Positions 7,353 through 12,659 of a stretch of DNA of 12,881 nucleotides are shown piece after piece (positions within the stretch are counted from its first letter, which is position 1; every line of letters starts with the position of its first letter). The translations under genes were made by a program, and so were the position numbers. Origin of the DNA: Nitrospirota bacterium (GTDB lineage: Bacteria; Nitrospirota_A; Leptospirillia; Leptospirillales; Leptospirillaceae); assembly GCA_027415455.1 (NCBI GenBank), contig DAIBSV010000045.1:1-12881 (forward strand). Reading direction: 5' to 3'. The notes beneath the pieces were generated by a model. The model searched no databases and had not been told where the DNA came from. It saw nothing but the letters and a program-made list of their open reading frames with translations.

Positions 7353-7650
7353 TTCTGGCTCCTTGGGATTCGAGCCGATTCCGAAGTTTTTTAAGTTTTT
7401 CCTCCACCACCTGGTCGAACCCTACGGCCTCCGGCAAGGAATAAACCATCTGCGAAAGCATGATGTAGACGTCGGCCATCTCTCCGACGACATCGGACTC
7501 CGAACCTTTATGTGTCAGCACCCGGGTCGCGGCCGCAGAGAGCTCGGAACACTCCTCTGCCAGGACGAGCATCTGTGCCGTGACACCCCAATAATCGGTC
7601 GCGGTCTCGAAAAGTTTTTGAATTTCCTCGTTTTTTGTCAGATCTCTCAC
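7339..7650 (-). CDS. MazG-like nucleotide pyrophosphohydrolase (103 aa, GTG start)
   Basis: GTG 7648-7650 follows AAAAGGAG. The protein is all-helical and has the metal-binding pattern of the MazG/all-alpha NTP pyrophosphohydrolase superfamily: E32-E33-x-x-E36 in the first helix and E57-x-x-D60 in the second (EECSELSAA ... GEMADVYIML). The length corresponds to a single domain. Family members hydrolyse NTPs or dNTPs to monophosphates and pyrophosphate. Phage and plasmid versions may clean modified or excess dNTPs or lower the host (p)ppGpp alarm. The stop codon overlaps the start of the nuclease-like gene, which suggests coupled production. The exact nucleotide substrate cannot be read from the sequence. 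Confidence 0.82.
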   Translation of the reverse strand: MRDLTKNEEIQKLFETATDYWGVTAQMLVLAEECSELSAAATRVLTHKGSESDVVGEMADVYIMLSQMVYSLPEAVGFDQVVEEKLKKLRNRLESQGARIDIP

Positions 7651-7725
7651 AGTTTTCTCCTTTTCAGATTTTGCTCAAACATTGAACATAGGTTCATTGA
7701 CGGCCCATGGAGTCCGATCCGCCGT

Positions 7726-8424
7726 CTATGTAACCACTGTCCCTAGATCGAGGCCCTGCCCCACAGGAGCGACAACCTGCGAGAGCCGTGGAGGAAAAAA
7801 TCCAACCACTTCGAGAGAGACATTCCGGAAGAGTGGAGAGGCGATCATCCGTGAGTGCGTGTGTCCATGAATATTCAGCGTGGCTCCAAGACGCTGGAAC
7901 CACTCGCCAAGCATTTTGACGATGTCCTTGTCGTGGGGAGACTTCTCCCGATCGACAAGGACGGGCTCGTGGCTGAAAAACACGCGCTGACCATCAATCT
8001 TCCAGAGCAGAAAAGGGGGAGCATCAGGATAGAATCGCGGAGGGGATCCTGTCAGATCGACACCGCAGGGGACGACCTTCCAGCCGCCCTTTTCGTACAG
8101 AGAGAGGTTGTTGTGGTCGTGGTTTCCGGGAAGAAGGATCTTCGGAACGTCCCGGAGGCGACGCGTGACCCATGTGATCCGTTCGTTCATGACAGCGGGA
8201 TTCCGGCTATCGATGGTGACGTCCCCCAGATGAAGGAGGGGAGAGGAACACCGGAGCACCTCGATCATCTTGTCATCGAATTCCGCACGGGAAGAGGCGA
8301 ACGTCTGCCGCACCGGCTCGAATTCGGAAAAAATCCGGTCGTGGAAAAAGTGCGTATCAGACACGACGCAGGGATCCATGGCGAGGATTTTGGTAAGATT
8401 GCGAAGAAGCATCACAGGGCGCAT
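7726..8424 (-). CDS. Calcineurin-like metallophosphoesterase (232 aa)
   Basis: The dimetal phosphoesterase motifs are all present. With numbering from ATG 8422-8424 they are SDTHFFH (D23, H25), GDV (D68), GNHDH (N101, H102), SHEP (H152) and HGHTH (H188, H190). I prefer this ATG because GAGAGG lies eight bases upstream. A TTG at 8454 overlapping the previous stop, or an ATG at codon 16, are alternatives; the fold itself begins only near residue 16. Length is usual for the small phage/plasmid branch of the family. Possible substrates are phosphoproteins, cyclic nucleotides or nucleic-acid 2',3'-cyclic ends. Its presence with an RtcB ligase makes RNA-end processing attractive, but that is inference. 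Confidence 0.88.
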   Translation of the reverse strand: MRPVMLLRNLTKILAMDPCVVSDTHFFHDRIFSEFEPVRQTFASSRAEFDDKMIEVLRCSSPLLHLGDVTIDSRNPAVMNERITWVTRRLRDVPKILLPGNHDHNNLSLYEKGGWKVVPCGVDLTGSPPRFYPDAPPFLLWKIDGQRVFFSHEPVLVDREKSPHDKDIVKMLGEWFQRLGATLNIHGHTHSRMIASPLFRNVSLEVVGFFPPRLSQVVAPVGQGLDLGTVVT

Positions 8425-8450
8425 CGAATCAGCCTCTCTCTTCCAGAAAC

Positions 8451-8630
8451 TCAATACCAGAAACCGATCCGGAGTCGGGCCTCTCGCCAGGCGTCGGCGA
8501 TGTCTTTATACCCGGCGCGCTCCAGCGCCTCAAGGATCAGATCGTCCGCCTCCGAATGGGCGGCTTCCTGGTCGTGTCCATCCAGGCGATCAAGCCTGTC
8601 GATAATCGCTTGTCGTTCAGACTGCTCCAT
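8451..8630 (-). CDS. Small conserved phage/plasmid-type helical protein (59 aa)
   Basis: ATG 8628-8630 has GGAGG seven bases upstream. A second ATG at 8669 overlaps the previous stop (ATGA) and would add 13 residues, but has no comparable site. The product is a charged, helical protein: a first helix (residues 2-16), then AAHSEADDLILEALERAG, then YKDIADAWREARLRIGFWY at the very end. A His-x-x-Ala-Asp helix followed by a terminal WY is a pattern I recognise from small hypothetical proteins of phages. No function is established that I know of. Size and acidity would suit a protein inhibitor or adaptor, including an anti-defence protein; that is speculation. Confidence 0.68.
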   Translation of the reverse strand: MEQSERQAIIDRLDRLDGHDQEAAHSEADDLILEALERAGYKDIADAWREARLRIGFWY

Positions 8631-8665
8631 GTTGAAACCTCCTCCACACAACACGCGACACGTGC

Positions 8666-9031
8666 TCATACGAGAGACGCCTCTTCCAACTTGAGCATGT
8701 TAATCGCATAAAGGGGAACGTGCAGGTGATCGGCGCGAAGAGTCTCGAGAAGGGCCGCGCACTCTCCGGGGGTTTCGAGCACATAGGATTCGCCGGCGTG
8801 AGGAAAGTCATGGACCGTATTCGGCATGTTTCGAGCCTCCCATTCACCGTGTCTCAAAGCAAACTCATCGTAAGAATCGCTCTCGAGAGAAAAAACCGGA
8901 CAGGGATCATCGTCGGGATTATTGATGTGACTTCGAGAAACATGAATTTCGAAGCCACACTCACTCTCGTACACGTAGACATCAGATTTTTTGCCCTCTT
9001 CGGTGACGGACGACCAGCGGCAATAGGCCAT
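8666..9031 (-). CDS. Conserved phage-type protein of the 'MAYCRWSS' kind (121 aa)
   Basis: ATG 9029-9031 follows AAGGAGAGG. The N-terminus MAYCRWSS, then SDVYVYES-CGFEIHVS (residues 16-32), resembles a group of small proteins common in phage genomes, which often begin M-x-Y-x-RWS and continue with a D-V-Y-V-Y/F strand. The C-terminal half has an acidic linker and a helix (GECAALLETLRA). Cysteines occur at 4, 25 and 44, but no clear zinc site. The function is unknown to me. The ribosome binding region closely resembles that of the 168-aa gene at 12086. The gene sits 10 nt after the zinc-finger gene and clearly belongs to the same unit. Confidence 0.78.
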   Translation of the reverse strand: MAYCRWSSVTEEGKKSDVYVYESECGFEIHVSRSHINNPDDDPCPVFSLESDSYDEFALRHGEWEARNMPNTVHDFPHAGESYVLETPGECAALLETLRADHLHVPLYAINMLKLEEASLV

Positions 9032-9041
9032 GGACCTCTCC

Positions 9042-9224
9042 TTAAAGAGAAAGGCGATCGGTGATGGGACGAGACGTCATAAGGTCGACTTTCCGGGCGA
9101 CCTTGGCCTCAAGTGTCAGGGCCGGAAAAAGCTCGCGAGTAAGAACTTTTCTCGCGCAAGGCCGGGAGCAGTAAGCCTTGAAAATGGGCATCTCAGTGTG
9201 GCACACGGGACATTTCTTCGGCAT
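9042..9224 (-). CDS. Small treble-clef/zinc-finger protein (60 aa)
   Basis: ATG 9222-9224 has GGAGGAGG just upstream. An earlier in-frame start at 9257 would add 11 residues but has no such site. The protein is MPKKCPVCHTEM...AYCSRPCARKV, with C5 and C8 forming a CPxC knuckle and C19 and C23 a C-x3-C at the start of a helix. This is a compact four-cysteine metal site of treble-clef or YacG-like form. The rest is basic and helical. It is probably a nucleic-acid-binding or protein-adaptor module. This is the first gene after an AT-rich promoter element and a hairpin, so it opens the second transcription unit. Confidence 0.75.
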   Translation of the reverse strand: MPKKCPVCHTEMPIFKAYCSRPCARKVLTRELFPALTLEAKVARKVDLMTSRPITDRLSL

Positions 9225-9289
9225 GGCACCCTCCTCCGTCAATAGATCTATTCGCACAGTATCACAGCCTTCACGGGCAATCTGATTTT

Positions 9290-9310
9290 GTCCGGCTCAG
9301 CGAACCGGAC
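9290..9310 (-). promoter_or_regulatory. Inverted repeat just downstream of promoter element (possible 5' UTR hairpin or operator)
   Basis: GTCCGG at 9290-9295 pairs with CCGGAC at 9305-9310. As minus-strand RNA the stem can extend to nine pairs (one G-U) around a three-base loop. It abuts the AT-rich -10-like region, so it would be at or near the 5' end of the transcript for the 9224 gene. No T-run follows in either direction, which argues against an intrinsic terminator. Confidence 0.5.
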
Positions 9311-9350
9311 TACTATATATAATATATATTAAAACACGGGGAGAGGTCAA
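9311..9350 (-). promoter_or_regulatory. Promoter-like element, TTGACC-N18-TATATT
   Basis: On the minus strand TTGACC (9345-9350) is followed after 18 bases by TATATT within a TATATATTATATATA tract. It aligns over 40 positions with the element upstream of the 12456 gene, with 31 identical bases by hand count. It lies in the 138-nt gap after the RtcB gene and points to the zinc-finger gene at 9224. A sigma-70-type promoter is the simplest reading. Confidence 0.62.
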
Positions 9351-9362
9351 GGGAAAAGCCGT

Positions 9363-10505
9363 TCAACCCTTGACGCAAAGAACAGCCTTGAGCGTGTGAA
9401 CGATATCGACGAGATCCCGCGATTCCTCCATGACGACATCGATGTCCTTGTACGCTCCAGGAATCTCGTCGAGGACACCGGCGTCCTTTCGGCACTCCAC
9501 GCCAGCAGTCTGCTGGACGAGATCCGTTTCCGTGAAGATCCTCTTGGCCGTTCCCCGGGACATCCGCCGACCGGCTCCGTGAGAGCAGGAGCAATAGGAA
9601 TCGGGATTGCCCTTTCCTCGCACGATATACGACTTGGATCCCATCGACCCGGGGATGATTCCCATCTCGTCTTTTTTGGCGGAAATGGCCCCCTTGCGAG
9701 TGATCCAGATATCTCCTTCCCGGGCAATATAGTTATGGTGGACGTTGATGACGCCAGAATCATGAGCGATGTTCCTCCCGAAGTATCGGCTCAGGATGTT
9801 CAGGATCGTCACGAGCATCCGTCTCCGGTTCTCGGCGGCATATTTGCCCGTCCATTCGAGGGCAAAAGCATACTCCCGAAACTCGGGTGTGGAGTCGTCG
9901 AGCCAGGCGAGATCCTGGTCAGGAAGGAGATCGTGGCGGCGGGAGGCTTGCTCCTTCGCTTTGTTGATGTAATAGTCGGCGACCGTCTTCCCGACATTGC
10001 GGGATCCCGAATGGAGCATGAGCCAGACGCGATCACCCTCATCGAGACACAGCTCAATGAAATGATTTCCTCCGCCAAGAGAGCCGAGCTGATTCCAGAC
10101 CTTTTCCCACTCGATCCGGGACACGGCACTCAAATGCCTGGCATTCTCTTCCAGCCATCGGGTATATCCTTCCCAATGGCTTCCTTTGATGACGTTCTTG
10201 GAGAATCCGACAGGAATGTCTTCCTCGATCTTCAAGCGAATCTCGTGGAGGCTGTCGGGAAGGTCAGACGCTATCAAGTTCAGAGGTTGGGCGATCATCC
10301 CGCAGGAGAGATCCACTCCAACCGAAGCCGGCACGATCGCTCCCCGGGTAGGGATCACGGATCCAACGGTCGCGCCCTTTCCGAAATGACAATCGGGCAT
10401 GATGGCGAGAGGTCCGGCCAGGATCGGCAGTTTGGCGATGTTGTAGATCTGGTTGCGGGCCTGCGGCTCGATCGCGTTTTCATCCGTAAAGAAATTGATT
10501 GACAT
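9363..10505 (-). CDS. rtcB: RtcB-type RNA ligase (380 aa)
   Basis: RtcB joins RNA 2',3'-cyclic-phosphate or 3'-phosphate ends to 5'-hydroxyl ends, using GTP and manganese. All signatures are visible: PDCHFGKG (D38, H40), GVDLSCG with the metal-binding D65 and C68, GGGNHF (N147, H148), LHSGSR (H165), NVHHNY (256-257), GSMGSKSYI, and SHGAGRRMSR, where H309 is the residue guanylylated in known enzymes. The protein is shorter than the roughly 408-480 residues of E. coli-type and archaeal enzymes but retains all motifs. ATG 10503-10505 follows GGAGG. No rtcA, rtcR or archease is nearby, which fits a mobile-element repair enzyme more than the chromosomal operon. The likely job, by inference, is resealing tRNA or other RNA cut by defence or toxin ribonucleases. 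Confidence 0.95.
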   Translation of the reverse strand: MSINFFTDENAIEPQARNQIYNIAKLPILAGPLAIMPDCHFGKGATVGSVIPTRGAIVPASVGVDLSCGMIAQPLNLIASDLPDSLHEIRLKIEEDIPVGFSKNVIKGSHWEGYTRWLEENARHLSAVSRIEWEKVWNQLGSLGGGNHFIELCLDEGDRVWLMLHSGSRNVGKTVADYYINKAKEQASRRHDLLPDQDLAWLDDSTPEFREYAFALEWTGKYAAENRRRMLVTILNILSRYFGRNIAHDSGVINVHHNYIAREGDIWITRKGAISAKKDEMGIIPGSMGSKSYIVRGKGNPDSYCSCSHGAGRRMSRGTAKRIFTETDLVQQTAGVECRKDAGVLDEIPGAYKDIDVVMEESRDLVDIVHTLKAVLCVKG

Positions 10506-10552
10506 GAGTCCTCCATTTTAATCCGACGGCCCAATCGAGAGGACCGATGGTC

Positions 10553-10558
10553 ATTATA
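10553..10558 (-). promoter_or_regulatory. Possible -10 box upstream of rtcB
   Basis: TATAAT is present on the minus strand 47 nt before the rtcB start, in the only sizeable gap (125 nt) between the GIY-YIG gene and rtcB. The -35 region is poor (GTGGAT at 16 nt), so a promoter is plausible but not well supported. The rest of the gap holds no ORF with a ribosome binding site that I can see. Confidence 0.35.
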
Positions 10559-10630
10559 TGTGGGATGAGCCAGAATCCACTGCTCTCGGACGACCTGCTG
10601 AGGGTAACGTGAGGAATATGGTGAGGATGG

Positions 10631-11233
10631 TCACGGGACGCTGACCTCTTGAATCAATGATTCCAAGATACGTCCGGCTTCTTTTTCGGACACTGACTGA
10701 GGCATGATCGGCAGCCCATTTTTCTGCCGTCCGTTCAAGGGAGGCTGGAGAAACCTGATAAAAGCCGCCTCGATCCGGCTGAGATCATCCTCCGGCCAAG
10801 GAAGAAAAAAGACACTATCAAACTCCTTTTTTGCGTGCTGGTGCACCCGAGCGGTGGCATTAACGCTCTGCCCAACGTAGACGACCTCTTGTTCCTTGCA
10901 TAAAAAATAAATACCTGGCCCAATGAAAAGTAGGGATGAAATATCTCTCAATCCCTGAACCCGACGGATGGAGGAGGGGACGGCCTCTCTCTGAGGCTCA
11001 TTTCCGTTAAATACCCGGACGACCTTCGGTAGAACTCTGCCTCCATGCGCATTGAGAAGGTTATTTTTCACCCACTCCTTGATCTCGGAGAGCTTGAACA
11101 TTGGAGGACCGTCTTTAATACGATAATGAGGGGCATATCCAGACTCAGCCAGGTTGATGAGTTCCTCCGTTGATATCATTCCGAATCTCTTGGCCACATC
11201 CTCAGCATCGTACAGCCCAAACTCTCTCTTCAT
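10631..11233 (-). CDS. HTH plus GIY-YIG endonuclease fusion (200 aa)
   Basis: The C-terminal half is a GIY-YIG nuclease: GPGIYFL (residues 105-111, Y109), VVYVGQS (117-123, Y119), R129 in the following helix, the metal-binding E155 in SRIEAAFIRFLQ, and PLN with N167. The N-terminal 60 residues (LYDAEDVAKRFGMISTEELI ... MFKLSEIKEWVKNN) look like a MerR/excisionase-type winged helix-turn-helix, so the protein likely targets its nuclease to DNA through this domain. The start overlaps the stop of the zinc-ribbon gene (ATGA). GIY-YIG enzymes occur in homing, repair, restriction and transposition, and the HTH fusion does not decide between these. The neighbouring downstream gene is rtcB, which invites an RNA-cut/RNA-seal idea, although most GIY-YIG enzymes cut DNA. 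Confidence 0.85.
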   Translation of the reverse strand: MKREFGLYDAEDVAKRFGMISTEELINLAESGYAPHYRIKDGPPMFKLSEIKEWVKNNLLNAHGGRVLPKVVRVFNGNEPQREAVPSSIRRVQGLRDISSLLFIGPGIYFLCKEQEVVYVGQSVNATARVHQHAKKEFDSVFFLPWPEDDLSRIEAAFIRFLQPPLNGRQKNGLPIMPQSVSEKEAGRILESLIQEVSVP

Positions 11234-11568
11234 CCCTTCCTCTCTCCCTCTTCAATTTCCATCTTTTTCCAGGCGTCAAGAGCGGCTTCATCAAGAGACG
11301 CAAAAGGACCGCCTTTTTTCCCCTCGCTATTGATCCAGAACCAAGGCTTGTCTGAACTATCCAAAAGCAGATTTTCGACGTAAGTATGGTGTCGATGTAG
11401 CTTCCCGATCAACGCGTTGAGGCCTCCGGTGATCCAAACAGCAGGGCGAAGAACGATCCTGCATCGCCTGCATGAGATCCGTTTCTCCATCGACATCCTC
11501 TCGGGAGCTGTTACTTCTCCAGCGCCTCCGCAATAAGCGCAGGGGATTTCCAACGGGTCGATAATCAT
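11230..11568 (-). CDS. Zinc-ribbon, Lar-like protein (112 aa)
   Basis: I start at ATG 11566-11568 (AAGGA seven bases upstream) rather than at GTG 11583, which overlaps the previous stop without a site. Two CxxC knuckles, C10-x-x-C13 (PCAYCGG) and C33-x-x-C36 (SCRRC), make a zinc ribbon. The C-terminus GPFASLDEAALDAWKKM resembles the '...T..EAI..WN' ending of phage/plasmid Lar-type restriction-alleviation proteins. Here, however, about 50 residues (including WITGGLNALIGKLHRHH) are inserted between the ribbon and that tail. True Lar proteins ease type I restriction in E. coli. Whether this one does is inference, and a generic DnaJ-like zinc ribbon is the alternative. Confidence 0.68.
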   Translation of the reverse strand: MIIDPLEIPCAYCGGAGEVTAPERMSMEKRISCRRCRIVLRPAVWITGGLNALIGKLHRHHTYVENLLLDSSDKPWFWINSEGKKGGPFASLDEAALDAWKKMEIEEGERKG

Positions 11569-11579
11569 TTTCACATCCT

Positions 11580-12086
11580 TCACACGTCATCATTGAGTTC
11601 ACCGGACAGATCGTTAACATGCACATACAGAAATTTCTCAAGATACTCGCGCAAGATATTCGTGAGAAGAGCCTCAACTGTTAATGGCCAGTCGTAGACG
11701 AGAATGCCAGGATCCTCAATTAAAAAATCGGGATTTTCGGAAAAGATCGCCAGGAGATCGACCGCATTGTCAGGAGTCATCTTCCTCGCAATCTCCCGGC
11801 ATGCTTCCATATCAGACTCGTTTTTGGGGTGATGCCGGCGAAGCGCCTGGTAAGCCGTGCGCCGAAGGGCGTTCAAGAGGGGCCGGGGCGGCTTGGCGGG
11901 AGAAACGACATCCGTGATGCGCGTCTGCCGGATCGGCTCCTTCCACCCCACGCCCTGCTCAATACGTTCCCTCTCGGCCTCCTCTTCGGTACAGGGGGCC
12001 AGTCGCTGAGAGAGAAGACGTGACCCCGTTCCGAAGGACCAGCAGCATTTCTCGACGAGAGATGGTGTTTCTTTGATTCGGCACAT
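11580..12086 (-). CDS. Unrecognised protein (168 aa)
   Basis: ATG 12084-12086 follows TTAAGGAG with seven bases of spacing. The longer frame to 12128 would reach into the upstream gene and lacks a site. The N-terminal third has cysteines at 2, 14, 15 and 32 and a charged helix (EEEAERERIEQG). A basic segment (LLNALRRTAYQALRRHH, 70-86) follows. The C-terminal half is acidic and helical (DNAVDLLAIF, VEALLTNILREYLEKF). No signal peptide, membrane segment or catalytic motif is visible, and I do not recognise the family. It sits between the phage-type 112-aa gene and the zinc-ribbon gene, with gaps of 31 and 11 nt. Confidence 0.68.
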   Translation of the reverse strand: MCRIKETPSLVEKCCWSFGTGSRLLSQRLAPCTEEEAERERIEQGVGWKEPIRQTRITDVVSPAKPPRPLLNALRRTAYQALRRHHPKNESDMEACREIARKMTPDNAVDLLAIFSENPDFLIEDPGILVYDWPLTVEALLTNILREYLEKFLYVHVNDLSGELNDDV

Positions 12087-12117
12087 GGAGACTCTCCTTA
12101 AATTGGAATGAAGGCCA

Positions 12118-12456
12118 TCACCCGGCAATCAGCCGGGTCACGGCAACGATTTGCCCTTTTCCGTCACGAACGGCGGTCGGGCCGGTGTCCGGAGCGTAGA
12201 GATTATAGGCAACCCCCTTGGCTTTTGCGGCCTCAAGGACGAGGGAGGAGACAATACAAATGGCATCGTCGGGAAGGTCGTCGATCCCCTGGACCTCCCC
12301 AAATATCCGCTTGACGATAGGAATGCCCCCTTCGACAGTCCCGACCGTATACTCTTTCGTGACCACGCGGGCCACCACGCCGGTGGGTTCGAGCGTGATG
12401 TCGCCGTTATCGGTTCTAATAACGATAGCGTGCGGTGTTCTGTTGATGAATTCCAT
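12118..12456 (-). CDS. Conserved phage/plasmid-type 'INxTPHxI' protein (112 aa)
   Basis: ATG 12454-12456 follows AAGGAGG. The sequence has the pattern of a small beta-rich protein family frequent in phages and integrated elements: INRTPHAIVI at the N-terminus (residues 4-13), LEPTGVVARV (22-31), a G-I-P-x-x-x-R strand (44-50), FGEVQGI (52-58), ICIVSSLVLEAA (67-78) and the ending YAPDTGP...RD...GQIVAVTRLI. I know of no proven function. It is the first gene of the rightmost unit, directly behind a good promoter-like element, and is the closest gene to the CRISPR array (about 200 nt). A highly expressed first gene of this kind is a reasonable anti-defence or regulatory candidate, which is inference only. 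Confidence 0.8.
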   Translation of the reverse strand: MEFINRTPHAIVIRTDNGDITLEPTGVVARVVTKEYTVGTVEGGIPIVKRIFGEVQGIDDLPDDAICIVSSLVLEAAKAKGVAYNLYAPDTGPTAVRDGKGQIVAVTRLIAG

Positions 12457-12474
12457 GAGGCCTCCTTGTTGTTT

Positions 12475-12514
12475 TATTATATATAATATACATCAAAAAA
12501 GAGAGGGAAGTCAA
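12475..12514 (-). promoter_or_regulatory. Promoter-like element, TTGACT-N18-TATATT
   Basis: On the minus strand TTGACT (12509-12514) precedes TATATT (12485-12490) by 18 bases, in a TATATTATATATAAT tract that ends about 20 nt before the start codon at 12456. It matches the element at 9311-9350 at 31 of 40 bases, and its AT half matches the element at 1041-1060 at 17 of 19. It is the likely promoter of the rightmost gene unit. Confidence 0.62.
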
Positions 12515-12547
12515 GGTGAGGCCAACGACACGGTGGAGACCAAACCT

Positions 12548-12570
12548 TGAGGTCGCATTTTGCGACCTCA
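12548..12570. other. Perfect 23-bp palindrome (10-bp arms, 3-nt loop)
   Basis: TGAGGTCGCA at 12548-12557 and TGCGACCTCA at 12561-12570 are exact inverted copies around TTT. It lies between the trailer end of the CRISPR array and the promoter of the 12456 gene. Neither side has a T-run, so it is not a classical intrinsic terminator. It could end the CRISPR transcript by another route or act as an operator. The rest of 12457-12659 holds no convincing gene. Confidence 0.6.
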
Positions 12571-12659
12571 TAACTTCTGAGCCGCATTCGATCGTCTCGT
12601 GCTCGGCTTAGCGACGAAAAACGCCGTCACAACGTATAGAAGGCGATGAAAACACATCG

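Noticed and set aside
9311..9332. AT-rich tract as a replication origin
   Set aside because: Only one short tract without iterons or DnaA-like boxes that I can see. The TTGACC box and the twin element at 12475 make a promoter the better explanation.
9396..10502. 368-aa plus-strand ORF
   Set aside because: Shadow of rtcB on the opposite strand. It has no ribosome binding site or recognisable motif, while the minus frame carries every RtcB signature.
12571..12659. Second weak inverted repeat (TGAGCCG ... CGGCTTA) after the 23-bp palindrome
   Set aside because: Short, with a wobble pair and a long loop; it could easily arise by chance.
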